Shown in pieces: positions 1-20,657 of a stretch of 60,000 nt of DNA. The notes below the pieces were generated by a model that worked only from the letters and a program-made list of their open reading frames with translations, had not been told where the DNA came from and did not search any database. Source of the stretch: Membranipora membranacea (Eukaryota > Bryozoa > Gymnolaemata > Cheilostomatida > Membraniporidae); the NCBI GenBank assembly GCA_914767715.1, contig OU612065.1, positions 16,804,001 to 16,864,000 on the forward strand, in the 5' to 3' direction. How positions within the stretch are numbered: the stretch's first letter is position 1; each line of letters opens with the position of its first letter. The position numbers and the translations under genes were made by a program.

Positions 1-1268
1 TCCTTCCCATTTATCCCAGCCCTATGTTTCTCCTGACGCATTTTGTGGTGAGCTGCAATGACAGGGCACATACTAATTGTTTGTGGATAGGGAACTGAAA
101 CGGCCTGGAAAGGATTGGATATTTGATTATTTTCACTTTGAGGCATAAACATAATATTATATGCATCAATGGTTGAGTTCATTGAAAAGTGAAATTCATC
201 ATAAAAAAAAACAAATCTGTAAGGGGTGAAGCGTAAAGTTTAATAACTTTTTTCCAGAAATGCCGAAAAATCAGCCTGAAAATAAAATATTTAACATAAA
301 GTCAGAGCAGGGAATCTTCTCTGTGCGTGTCATTGCTTAGGGCCTTTAACCAAAAGTATCGTTTTAGCCGCCTTCAAAAGCAATGTACTCGCTTTTGATG
401 TTGATCATATCAGGCCATGTTGATACATTTCATCCCATATATCCAGTAGTTTTGGACGCTCTGAAAACAGTTGCAAAGCAAAAAAAAGCTTGAAACTTGT
501 TTCTAGAAGTTTCCTTTTCAAAAATGTTTTCAATTCATCGGATATCATACTGAGACGTGTCAGCACAGTCACCCAGTACTTAATGAGCTCAGAAATTTTG
601 GGATTTTCAGAAATACATATGCTGAATCCAAGTTTTAGTAGTCCTAGCTGTAGAACTAAATGGTGTGAAAATAGACTTTTGTGACAATATCTTTTGTTAT
701 ACTCCCTCTCCACGCAACAGCATAAACACCCAAATCTTGCAGCGTAAAATAAAACCAACCAGACCAACCAGATAAAATAAACCAACCAGCCAAGTCAGTA
801 TGCTCATGTCCGAAATCATGTGCTTCCAATATTTTAAATGCAAAGAATTTATCGGAGAGAGGTTGGTAGAATTTCAACATCAACGACCTTCTGGAGCCTT
901 CAGCAACTTGAGTCAGCCCAATATTTTCAATGTAACCACAGCTGTTCTGTGAGACTGGGCTGGTTTGATGGTTGTCCGCACCCATCCAGACCATAATACA
1001 CAATCATTAATGTAACATATATATGATCGTATTATCTCAGGCTCCATCTTAGAACTTTTGGCATTCAATTTCCAAATGATTTACTACAAAATCTAAATCT
1101 TTGCAGTTTTAGCCCTAAAAAAAGGGATGGTGTGTATATATATATATATATATTATGCTTTCTTGGCAGCTAATGAATTTGTCCCAAAAAATTTGACTCT
1201 CTTCTATGTGACTCAGTTCTGTATTGAAGACTCTAACCTGGACCCCTATTTATGATCCACCGGTATAA
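1..1268. other. No confident gene; two overlapping unassigned minus-strand ORFs
   Basis: No convincing gene is visible. Two overlapping open frames on the minus strand (405-785, 126 codons, and 656-1003, 115 codons) read through each other in different phases. Their translations have a mixed, protein-like composition, but I recognise no family and see no matching splice frame. They could be pieces of one frameshifted or spliced gene whose remainder lies outside the window, or chance. A short TA microsatellite lies near 1134-1153. Confidence 0.35.
1134..1153. repeat. (TA)n microsatellite
   Basis: About ten uninterrupted TA dinucleotides, intergenic. Confidence 0.85.
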
Positions 1269-1415
1269 ATGTATGAAGTGCACTGCTTTCCTACACATGC
1301 ACTCCTTGTTGAAGGTAGCTGCCTGTGTGTATTGGATGAAATCAGAGGCTGTGTTAATGACACCGTCTGCCCTACATGTAAGATTGTGGACCCCGATGGA
1401 CGCTGGACTGAATAA
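1269..1415 (+). CDS. Possible cysteine-rich terminal exon (partial, unassigned)
   Basis: A 49-codon frame ending in TAA carries regularly spaced cysteines in its second half (C-x-C, then C about nine residues later, then C-x(5)-C-x(2)-C). It ends with a hydrophilic stretch reading VDPDGRWTE. This looks like the end of an EGF-like or VWC-like secreted protein. A plausible 3' splice acceptor (pyrimidine-rich tract, then AAG near 1310-1315) lies just before the cysteine-rich part, so the real exon may start near 1316 and belong to a gene whose upstream exons are outside or unrecognised. Alternatives are a decayed exon or chance. The family assignment is inference from cysteine spacing only. Confidence 0.3.
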   Translation: MYEVHCFPTHALLVEGSCLCVLDEIRGCVNDTVCPTCKIVDPDGRWTE

Positions 1416-2071
1416 GAAGCTGCTGACACCTAGGCTGTTAACTACAATCTACTTAGGAGGTATTTCTATCAATTTAATGCAAGGTCGTACACTAGCAAAT
1501 TTATTTAGTGTACACTGATATCTCTCCTAGTTTTAATTAGGAAGGTGATAGGGTTGATATCCCAAACTCCCTGATAAGGCCAGTAATGTAAATCATAAAA
1601 CCCACTGAATTAGATTCTTCTCATAGAATGGAAATAGTATCATAGCGTTATACGGTTTGGACACTAAACACAGGGACCCATCTGACTGTTATCTGATTGG
1701 CTGTCCCTAGTAGCATGAATAATTAGCCTGAGAAATTGTCTTGTTTACAAAATTGCAAACAGGAATTATACTCCTATAGTGTCGATGATTTGGGCATTTC
1801 TAGATTGTGCTACTAGCAATGAACTAAACCTCCTACTACTAGGGACTGGCTATTTTTGCAAGCCCTTTGTTTTGCAAAAGAAAGCTAATGATGCTATTCC
1901 AGATATGGAATTCAATGATAAAACCCTTTTGGAGTTGCATTCACCAGGTCATTAAGAAGGCAACTTCCATCTGTACTTTTCCATACACTGTATCAGCTGA
2001 GATTGATAAGACCGTCTGTACTTGAACAGTAGCATTTAGCAAACTTGCTACTTGTTATTTTTACATTTTTT
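1416..2071. other. Intergenic, nothing recognised
   Basis: AT-rich sequence with no frame, repeat or RNA gene that I can support. Confidence 0.5.
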
Positions 2072-2252
2072 GTTACTCTACTCTACATGTTACTCTACTC
2101 TACATGTTACTCTACTCTACATGTTACTCTACTCTACATGTTTCTCTACATGTTACTCTACTCTACATGTTACTCTACTCTACATGTTACTCTACATGTT
2201 TCTCTACATGTTACTCTACATGTTTCTCTACATGTTACTCTACATGTTACTT
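2072..2252. repeat. Minisatellite with 17-bp and 12-bp units
   Basis: The array opens with four copies of a 17-bp unit, GTTACTCTACTCTACAT. It continues with a mix of that unit and 12-bp variants (GTTACTCTACAT and GTTTCTCTACAT), which alternate at the 3' end. The 12-bp unit is the 17-bp unit lacking one internal CTACT. Open frames across the array only reflect the repeat. Confidence 0.9.
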
Positions 2253-4628
2253 GTTACTTATTACTCTTTAGTAGAGTTGCCGTTGTTGTGAAATTAAGAC
2301 AATTTATCATAATTTCTAGGATCTTCATAACCACTCATGAAAATGATAATATTGAGCCAAAATATGTCTGAAAGCTGTAAAAAATTGGAATACCTAAAAA
2401 GCTATGTTTCAAGCCACGGCGACCTGATACTTGACTTTGCAACGGCACTCTTCCACCACAGAGGAAACAAACTTGTTCAAGTAAAAATATGATTCTCTCA
2501 TCAGCAGGTCCTAATTTATTGCATCTCGAAAACTTATGATGGCTGTGACATCGTGTCACACAACGTGACATGTCGTAGTAAATTTGGCGTTTTGCGAACC
2601 TGGTTTTGAGAGCTTTCCAATGATATATAGAACAATACCATTTGTTTATACCATAATGGTTAAGATTGTTTGTATCCCACTATGCACCATCTTATAGTCA
2701 GTCGAACGCAAGGGTACGGAGTTCTTGAGACCTCTCTTAGAGCAAGATGTCTCTGAAAAGTGTGTGAATATGCAAGTTGTAACAATTTTGTTGTGTTGTT
2801 GTGTTTTGTTACATTAATGTTCATTGTGTATGTTATGTTTTGTGCCATTCCAGATCATGCAACAGAAGCTGTGACCTCAGTATTGATTAGCCCGATCCTC
2901 ACATACCCTATGGTAGCCTACGGAGATCGACAAAGATCTGACAAGATATGTGCATGTCTGGAATGTTCAATATGATGCAGGGACAACATCAGAGGAGAGG
3001 CGGAAGCTACAGGAACCAATTTAAAAGTTGATATTTTTTTAAGAACAAATTGAGGTTTTTGCCGTGTTGTTAGTAGTACTCATGGATGTCAGATACAGTG
3101 TTAGATGACACCATCAAGGCGATGTCATATGGGGTTGTTTTCTCACAAATCAGAGAAAATTGTCACAAAATATTTCGTGCAAATTGGGATTCTCACAAAT
3201 TCGGGAAACATTGTCTGCTCAGGATGCATGAAATTTTGCACAAAATGTAAATACTTAGGCGATAAAGACCTGATTATCTCTAACTAACCAAAGTAGCTAA
3301 TCAAACACTCTGCATTGTAATTTCAAAGCAGCACTCTTGTTGCACACTTCTGTTCCTATCTAGGAGGATAAATCTGAAGATCCAGGATGAGGGCTATATC
3401 TAACAGAGAGGAAGTCAGTACACATACACCTCTAGCCATTGCAAATGATGGGCCGTTCTGTTGACAAAACTTTGCAGGTGAGATTAAAATGCTTTACGAT
3501 GTGTGAAGTTCAACCAATCTCAATCCCATGTCTTCACATCCGCTGTTGCACTCACAAAAAAAAAGAACCATTCTGGATATGTTTAAAATTGGTGTTTTTA
3601 TTCCTTAATTGAGAAAAAGGAGCAACATCAGCATCACCTTCTTTGGTATGGATTGTTTTTAGTCCTGATGTAATAAGATTTTGTCAGTACTATTGCAAAA
3701 ATGTACAGGATACAACAAGGAGTAACCCTTGATCATAATAAATAATCTTCTTTTGCTATGTGTCGATGCACATGGTGCACTAGTAGGCTTAATAATCGAG
3801 GTAGGATATGAGGCAATCTAAATTCTCATCCCAAAAACCAACAAAAACAGTAGTCTCTCAATCTTGCAAATGACATCACGACTAGAAAGATGATGTCAAT
3901 CCTTTTGACAAAAGAAGAAAAACAATGTGCCTAGAATCCTTGCGTACAGCAGCTCTGCGTTTGATTGGTTGCCCATGTGAAAGCTTAAGTTGAGAGATAG
4001 ATGTAATTGCCTGTTTCACAAATATAATATCCACGTTTGAACAATAATCACAGTGATGAAATAGCAGCCAAGGACTCCCTACAATCCATGTAGTTGATGA
4101 CGTCCAGTATTATATCACTGCATTTAAAAAAAAACATGCGGCACCGACCATAATCTATATGTACATGCTGATCATGAAACCTCCTCCTATTCATCAAATA
4201 AAAATTGATTTTGATTTTCAATTTAGAGACCTTAGCTATTAAATATTAGATTCTTTTGATCTAAAGCTGCCAGCCTGTCACCGAAACACAGATTTGGGTT
4301 GAATAAGGCAAAAAAGCAAACAAATAACATAAGAAAATAGGATTTGAAAAAAATTATTGGCATCAATATCATTCCGTATAAAACGCTTTCCCTAATTTGA
4401 GTTCAATATAATTGATAAGCTGAACTCATTTAACAAATCTGGACAATGGATATAAATGATAAAAATAAGCATGATGTGTCAATTTGTGCTATACCAAACT
4501 GAATACCCAATAAAGATACACATGTTCAACCGTTTACTCGGCCAGGTCTGCATAGTATTATTGTCATTATGATCTTACAACTGAAATTGCGTGCAGACAG
4601 GAGATACCATGGCCGGCTAAATGATACT
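2253..4628. other. Intergenic, no supported gene
   Basis: Short frames occur but none has a recognisable domain. The stretch 2849-3050 contains fragments that look protein-like in two different plus-strand frames, which could be a decayed exon. I cannot assign it. Confidence 0.4.
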
Positions 4629-4794
4629 AGTGGGTGCTCCTCATCATTAAAAATATTGGTCATTGGTCATTGGTCATTGGTCATTAAAAATGTTGTTCCT
4701 TTTTGCTAACTGCCACATTGGATCAGCATTGTCTAGCCTATTTGAATATGATATGTGCATTGACCAATATTTTCAATGATAAGGGGCACCCACT
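4629..4794. mobile_element. Inverted-repeat element (MITE-like), 166 bp
   Basis: The left end (4629-4665, starting AGTGGGTGCTCC) matches the reverse complement of the right end (4759-4794) over about 36 bp with a few mismatches. Between the arms lie three to four tandem TCATTGG heptamers and a 67-bp unit at 4691-4757. That unit recurs exactly at 5121-5187. No clear target-site duplication is seen. A small non-autonomous DNA transposon is the best reading. Confidence 0.5.
4691..4757. repeat. 67-bp direct repeat, copy 1
   Basis: Identical over 67 bp to 5121-5187, with starts 430 bp apart. This copy lies inside the inverted-repeat element. Confidence 0.9.
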
Positions 4795-4998
4795 CAACAA
4801 GCTAGTAATTAAGAAGAGTGAGCGACAGACTCTGTTATCGCTCGACACCCAGATGCCTCGCTGTAGAACAGAGAAGCTACGCATTACTTTTCTTTATAAA
4901 CCAGTAACCATTAATATCATTTTATATTTTACTCCTGTGTATTTCCCAGTGGGATTCACTCTAGTACATCACACTGCTGGTTTTAAGAGGAACAAAAA

Positions 4999-5027
4999 TA
5001 CATACATTCATACATATATACATACTC
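4999..5027. repeat. Short CATA-rich microsatellite
   Basis: Imperfect tandem ACATACAT/CATATATA units in intergenic DNA. Confidence 0.6.
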
Positions 5028-5120
5028 AAGGGTAACGGGTTACAACGCTAAATGGTCGCTTATGTTCTACCGTAGCTATAAAATAATATGTTGCTTTCAA
5101 AGAACAACAATTCCTAAGTC

Positions 5121-5187
5121 TGTTGTTCCTTTTTGCTAACTGCCACATTGGATCAGCATTGTCTAGCCTATTTGAATATGATATGTG
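5121..5187. repeat. 67-bp direct repeat, copy 2
   Basis: Exact copy of 4691-4757, here without the flanking inverted repeats, about 420 bp upstream of the endoglucanase start codon. Confidence 0.9.
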
Positions 5188-5506
5188 TATGATATAATAT
5201 GATTACCCAAAAAATCAAAAGTGGGATATTTTTTCATTCAGGATACCAAGTCATGAATTATCTAAGATAAAGATTATGTAAACAACACAATAGACTCATA
5301 TGCTACGTCAAACCTCCCATTAGCTGCTGAATTGTGACGCTCATGTTTGTTAAGAACTGAGTAAGCGTAGGTTTCGGCACATTGAACAATGTTGCGAAAT
5401 AGATGCTCCTTTTAAATTATATGTCTAGTACGATAACTAAGTAAATAACAGAGTTCATGCACCAATTTGTTTCATGACAGTAATTTCCTTGATAGCAAAC
5501 CGGCAG

Positions 5507-5516
5507 TATATAAAGG
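5507..5516 (+). promoter_or_regulatory. TATA box of the GH9 gene
   Basis: TATATAAAGG lies about 100 bp upstream of the ATG at 5613. Transcription would start near 5537-5545 and give a short 5' UTR without an intervening AG-bounded intron. Confidence 0.65.
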
Positions 5517-5612
5517 TAGAGAGGGACTCTTAGCATGCAACCACTGAATATCAGCTCACTAGAGAGAAAGCATCAGAAACAAATCCAAATTTCATATTAC
5601 TAATAGGACGCA

Positions 5613-13754
<8,142 letters not shown>

Positions 13755-13994
13755 GCTGAGAAAATCCTATCGTATAAGCATGCACAGTCACTTCTGCCAA
13801 CAGAATCCAACTCAGTCTTAGTATGCAACTAGTCCATACATGATGCAGTCTGGCCTTTACTTAGATTAAATTGTCTATCTTTATATGTGCAACATTCCAC
13901 TTGATCTAGTCAACTTTTTCAATGGTAACCCCTTTCTGTGCTTTGCTGATTTCTGAATATGATATTTTGATTTTGTGTAAACAACAATTTTTTT

Positions 13995-14000
13995 AATAAA
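13995..14000 (+). terminator. Poly(A) signal of the GH9 gene
   Basis: AATAAA lies about 240 bp after the stop codon, in a T-rich context followed by a short downstream region. It is the first canonical signal past the stop. Confidence 0.6.
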
Positions 14001-15845
14001 CCTTGCAACACAAACTATTCATGGACATATAATGTACCTATTTTATATATGTAATGTTTGCATCAAATGCAGCAGAACTTAATCATTCATTTGCACTTTT
14101 TTACCAACTTGATCTTTCCCATGGTACAGATACATGTATAAGAATATGAGGATTCTTTTAGAGAGTAAAAAAATTATGTGCTCAGAGCATTAGGGAGCCA
14201 GGTTGTTGAAGATTTGGTAGCCAATAAAAATTAAATACAGATTTGATATGTGTTGTGCAGTGCAGTGCAGTCTACAGCCAAGTGGCAACTTTTACCGGTT
14301 AAGAAAACTCTTCAAAATCATGACATTAGGAGTCTTAGATAACACCAATCAATTATGAAGAAAGACGACTTTTTACCTAATCTTTCGTTAGCTAGATGGC
14401 TGCAAGGGAAGCAATAATTATATTTATATGGCTGCAAGTGAGACTTTTCAGCACCCTAGCATCAATAATCTAATTAACCACACTTATATTTCTTCAATGG
14501 TGTGACTTCATGGTGGTCCAACCTTATAAACTCTACCTATTACACTGAATTGAATTCAATGCCCTATCATAAATTTTGCAATAAATATAATATAATTGAC
14601 ACATTTATTACAGACCAAAGTTACATCCCCTAATATTTAAAGAGCCTAGATTACCAAACTTTCTACAGGATATCTACATGTAGTAATAAAGAAGTGTTTC
14701 TGGTATTTGCTTCTGCTCTTTCTGGTTTTCAGCAGCATTCTAAAGATGGTAGTTGGAAAATCATTGTGAGCAAGAAATAGATTAAGTTTATCTTGGCATA
14801 ATAATGCATCGGAATTATTTTATTGTATATCTCTGTACCTCAATAAATATCCTGCATCTCAAACATTTGACCACATTGAAGAGAGTTTGTAAATTCTAGT
14901 TCCATTTTGCGGGTAGCATAAGGAAATTGTACTTGAAGCTTTGAAATATAAAATATCATAGACAATTATAACAAATAATATTAATCTGGACTAATATGAT
15001 AATAAAATTTAACTATTTGAAAATATATGCATAGAAATCAAGTCAGCAAAATGGACCTAGATGACTGATTAATACATACAACAACATTAATATCTTCAAC
15101 CACAAAATGTTTACCATCTCACACTATCCATCAAAAAATACAAAAAAAAGACACATCAAGGTTGCAGTTGAAAGCCAACATTAATATCTGACAGCCCAAA
15201 ACAAACTCAATGTCCTTACAGACCATAACTTGATAAACATGCATCTAAATCAACTCCAAATACCTTCAAACAATGTGCATGGCTAATACTAGCACTCCAA
15301 AAGATGAGCAAGCAACAATAGTGTTATTTTGTGGTGCATGAAACTTGAATCATCTGTGAGCAAAAGGGTGCAGCTTTTGGCTAATGTGGGCCTCTAAGGG
15401 AAACTCATTATCAAGTATGTGGTGCAAACCTTGATAGATTCATAATATTGCAATGGATGAGATAGCTTAACTATAACAAGTCTCTAACTTCTAAACAGCA
15501 GAAGCATTTTAAATGATTTGCCCTGTGCAATTGAAATCTTGAAAATTACCGCTTTCCAACAAATCAGCTCTAAAAATTAACAAAAGATGAAATAAATATT
15601 TCAACAACCATTTCATATCCGGTAAACAGGAAGAGGAAGAAAAACGTTCAACACGCTGACGAAAGTTGATGTAATTTAATCTACAGCACCATATATTTGT
15701 AGTGGAGGCACCAATAGAGATACATATTAACTATATCTCATCATGTTCCATCTTCTAGGAATAACTCTCATTACAGTAACCGCAAAACTTTCAATATTGA
15801 TGGTGTTGGTGTAGTGTTAAATATTAGTCAGGAAATGTTTAGATA
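14001..15845. other. Convergent intergenic region and probable CARMIL 3' UTR
   Basis: AT-rich sequence between two tail-to-tail genes. On the minus strand, AATAAA signals (TTTATT on the plus strand) occur at about 14604 and 14818, which would give the CARMIL transcript a 3' UTR near 1 kb. No coding frame is supported. Confidence 0.4.
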
Positions 15846-18800
15846 TCATACCATCGATTCATCTCCCTGCTCTTCAAGTATCTCATCTTGAGGTGACAGC
15901 TGAAACACAAATAACAGACACATATAAATACTTACATATTTGAAATTTTACCCATATTATGTGGTGCATGAAAAGAGACTCCAAATACCATCCCAATGAT
16001 AAACAGAGATATAGTAATAATATAGTTCATAATAAATAGCGTGAGGTCATGTACATGCAAGGAGTAGGTATATATAGCAAAATATTGTGACACAGTCATT
16101 ACATATGAGGTATGAGCTAGCAAGTCCTGAGATTGACTGCCCTCCCGCTCTGTTGTCTGATTGTACAGCAGGACTACAGAGAACTGTACGTAAGGACTAC
16201 AAAATCTGTATTGACAAGATACACCGATTGGCATGTTTACCCTTAACCCTTTATACACATTGCCCAGTTGTACAGTTTACGCTAGGAATGGGAAGAGCTA
16301 GCTTAAACACAATGAAGGATGAGCCTCATAATGTGGATAGATAGGTAGTCGCAAACATCTCGTCTTTGTTCTGTTGTCAAAAAAGAGGACATCTATAAGC
16401 CTCAGTGACAAACCTGTTCTGAGGATGATTGGCGCCTCTCTACTTTAGGTGGGGGTGGTCGAAGTACTGGCCCGTCTTCTAAGTGAGCAGTTGTTGTAGG
16501 AGCAGGGCTAGACAGGCGTTTCTCAGAGCTTACTGATCCATTAGACAGGCGTACAGAAGAAGCTCGCTTAGAGTCACGTAGTACCACAGAGGATAGCTCA
16601 TCCGTAAATGAATCTAACAAGCGTTTAAGTCTAATATGAGCACAGTTCAATCAAATCATTGCAAAGCGAGAGCAAACATACATCAGGGCACAGGGAAAAG
16701 TTAATCGTAACGTATACAAACTCTGGAAGAGCGAACATGCCCAGGTAACGGGTTTGTAAGCTGAAACTATGTCAGTCTTATCTCCACATGCATGTTGAGT
16801 AATAATGAAGGACTAGCCACAAACACAGGGAGGAGCAGAGCGAGTAAGTAAAGGTTTAGTTAAATCGTTCTAAATGTAGCCAGAGTAATGCATTACTTTG
16901 TGGAGTTGTGAAATTCTTAGGACTAACAAATTACAATATAATGTGTCACAGCAATATAATTATGTTCACTTGAGTGGTTGTGGGAATAAAAGTCCCTGGA
17001 AAACAAGTTATTGGCAGTGCTATTCATACACAGGCCTTCTGAAACCGCATAGCAATGCTTTGATGGTGTCCCTCGGTCTCTTAGGACCTGTGGCCGTTCC
17101 CCTACCTCTTGATGATGTTGAGTTGATGGGTTCTCTTTTCTTCACTTCTGGAGGGCCAACGGCAATATCAGCTTCGGACGTCTCTGTGATGTCTCCAGAG
17201 GAGGCGGAGGACTTCATTGTTGGTACCTCTTCTAAAGAATTGGATAAATAATAGATCATGTACAAGTTATACACAGGGCGCATAATTACAGCAACCAAGT
17301 ACTCAAGATACTTTCATAGACAAGCATAAGTACTGTAGCCCATGCCTGCGCCGGTTGACCTAGATAAGCAAACTAAAAGCATAATTTCAGTTCGAAATGC
17401 AAAAGAAACACAAAAAACCTTATCATGCTTGACCGACACCGACACCAGGATGCCCGAATAACTTGACCCTTCACCTATAGTTAGTAGAAGATTTAAAACA
17501 AATACATTGACATCGTTCATCGTTTGACTTTCCACATTATTAGTGTCATCTCTCTAGAATTCAGAAGTCGGCTGGTTTCATGCAGAACATAAAATATATA
17601 ATTTGTTCAAATCCGAATGGACAGGTTAGGATTTTACAGCAAGCCCGATGCTGGTAGGCAGGGAAGGGTTATGGGGGGATAAGGATAGGACATTAGAGGG
17701 TTTATAGATATATTGTTACTTGACTGCGCTATCTAAGGGTGTCCACAATTAGGTAACATTGTTAGGTTGAAGGTTCAGGACATATACTGAGACACTGCAG
17801 TGAGGGATATGATAATGAATATTGAGATTAAATCTAGATGGTTGTGGTGGAAGGTAAAAGGCATGATAGATTGTAGATGGGGATTGAGGAAAATGAGCTT
17901 ATTAGCAATGCTTCAACCTAGAGCAGCCATCACCGGGTGATAGGGGAAACATTGAGCCGTCACCAGACTGAGTTAAGTCACCTTCGGCAGCGCTGTCACT
18001 GCTGACGACATTTTTCTGCTCCTCTTCCTCATTTGTCGGTTCTGAATCTGGTTTTGGCTCATCCTCTGATGTTACGGTTTCTTTTTCTTCAATCTCTTCT
18101 TTTGGGCTGTCTGAGGGGGTTTGAGATGCGCTCTCAGATGATGGACTTGGTGCCTCATCTTCCTTGCCCGCAACTATCTCAGCGCTTTGCTCTGAGCTGG
18201 GTTCCAACACTTCAGGGCTTTCTGGCTCCTCCTTGGACTTTTCCGGTTCAGGGCACGATGGTTTTACAGGTTCAAGTGGCTTCTCTTCTTCCTTCTCTGG
18301 TGTTGGTGGGGTTTCCTTGATTTCTGGTGGTTTACGATTCTTCTCAACTGTGTTTTTTCGCATGGGTTTTGTTGGGGCAGGGGACCCCATTGGAGAGGTG
18401 AGAGGTGATGCTGGGCGCTGTGGCCTCTCAGGTGGAGCCAATTTAGCAGTGATGGATGCAGTCTCTTCACTTGCAGGGGAGGATAAGGTGGCTTCAGCCC
18501 CAACTACTGATGAATCAGGCTGATCACCTGACGGAGAGATGAGTGAGGAGGGAACTTGAAATGTCGCCCTCTTTGATTGATCAGGAGGCGGTGGCTTGGG
18601 TGGTGCTAAAAGTGAACCAACCAATAAAAAATAAACTATGGAGAGGTTACAAAGGATAAAGGGGAAACTCATATCAATAAATAAATAGACATACATAAAT
18701 ACATGTTATGATAAAGAGTGGAATAATCTGGGATGGTCAAAGCAATGAACATCATCGGGCAAAATAGGTCACACCAACAAGGTGGGTACTGGAACATGAA

Positions 18801-20657
18801 ATGACAACTGACTATAATAATACAAGCAGAACAAAGGAAATAGAAAGAAAAGTATCATTTTGTTTTACTCAAAGCCAGCACAGCAAGACATTCTTATCGG
18901 AATGTGAATAATTCATCTATCACAAGCATTACCAAGGATGGTGTAGAGCTAAATTGAACTCAATAACTTAACAAGCTCAACTCAGCAGCACAACAGTAGT
19001 TGGCCTTGTGTATAAGCGACGAGGAAAACAAGGAGGTATATTACCTGTTTTGTTAGTAGCTGAGGAGCGGGGCATTTCTGACACAGGGCGGGCCCCAGGT
19101 TTGGGTTTAGCAGCGGGTTTTGGTTTAGGCCTAAGTGGTGGTGGTTTAGATGGAGGCGTTGAATCTCTTGGTTTCGGCTCAGGTTTAGTAGGTGGGGACG
19201 GCCTTGAGGGTGGTGTTTGCGGCTCCTCTTTCTTTTGTTCACCAGTAGGAGTAGTAGGCTTGACTGATGGTGGCTGTGGCCGAGCTGGTGGAGTGCTGGG
19301 TTCCTCTGCTGGTTTAGTTTCAGCTTTAGGCTCAGCTTTCGGGGAAGCTACAGGATGTCGAGGTGCAGCTTTTGGACCACTCTGCAATTCATAAAACAAA
19401 CTGATAGTCATGAAGTTTCAACTCACAAAGGTATGGAGTTCACTGAAGGACTTGTCATAAAACGGGAAAGTAGGCGATATCAAAGCATCAGAATCGGGAA
19501 ACTTTTTTTGATAGCACCATCAAATATCTTTCTAGTCAAAAAAACCTACCAAGATGTGTCAGTTTTCTTACCAGTCGCTTTTGATTATAGTCAATAAGCT
19601 TGAAACTTGAACATATTGCCCACATCTTAGAATAGCAAAGACATTTACCTGCATGTTCCTCTTGGATGCCATCTCAGCGAGAAGTCCACCAGGCATACCT
19701 CCGCCCATACCAGGTAATCCTATACCTGGTATCTTCTTTTTAGGAGGTGGTATCAAGGCCCCTTGATCTATAATAATGTCAACATAACAGCATTGATACT
19801 ACAAATAACCAAGTCGCCCCATAAATATTAACTAACAGAACTAACTCAAAATTCATGATCTTATTGAGAAATGGTAAGTCGCAATTAGAAATAGAAACAC
19901 AACTCAATTGTCTATTTTCAGTTAAATCCCGGTCTAACACGCTCAACTAGGACACTCCTACAGATAAAATCACCACCCAACCACACCTTCAGGAGGGGGG
20001 TCGCTAGTTGTAGATACTGAATCTGATTTCCTCTCCAGGGAAGCTGATTTCTCTTTTGGTGGCTCCTCAGAATCTGGAGACTTTACCTCTGTGAAAAAAA
20101 AGAAGAGAACTAGTTTGTATAAAACAGCATATACAACCTTTTGGATTGTTGTATCTCAGCATATTCTGTTATTCAAGGAGATAATTTTTCTAACAGTACA
20201 GGAAGGCCTGATCCCTGACATAACAGGATAATAAACTGAGTTTAAAAGCCCCATTCTGACTAATTTGTCCTTTTGAATTTATTGTATATAATATGGTATA
20301 TAATTCAGCACACATTTATAGAAAGTGGAACAAGATGCCACAAAGTCCTTACCAGGCACATCTTCAAGTTCCATCTTGACTAAAGGCTTCTCAGCTGCTG
20401 GAATGTCACTACTAGTATTGTCTGCTCCTGATGAGCCTCTAGCTTTTGTCTCAGTCATTGAGCCTGTACGGGATTTGGGTTCTTCCTTTACTGACACAGA
20501 TTTAGTTTTGCTGCCTGGCCTCTCAGGCCTTGATGGGGGTGTTGGGCTAGCATCATCTGTCTTGACTGTAGTATCGCTTAGATCAGCTGAGGCATGCTTT
20601 TCAGATTTGGCTTTCTTTCGGTTGAAGAAACCTGTGATTCCAGATGCAATGCTGGCT
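15846..20657 (-). other. CARMIL: CARMIL exons 31-38: CSI motif and proline-rich tail
   Basis: Exons 20657-20353, 20088-19987, 19767-19649, 19381-19045, 18605-17934, 17231-17030, 16630-16414 and 15899-15846 (residues about 1368-2036). Exon 33 holds [12 protein letters not shown], the CARMIL-specific interaction motif. The following roughly 490 residues are Pro/Ser/Glu/Lys-rich with many PxxP patterns (exon 34) and an acidic stretch (exon 35). If the donor at the end of exon 35 (17933) is skipped, the frame stops at 17902. The last exon encodes [17 protein letters not shown]. Confidence 0.8.

Noticed and set aside
2045-2371. 108- and 79-codon frames rich in Leu/Tyr/Cys
   Set aside because: They are translations of the minisatellite and have no independent evidence.
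18033-18523. Plus-strand Ser/Gly/Phe-rich frames
   Set aside because: They are antisense to the proline- and glutamate-rich CARMIL exon 35.
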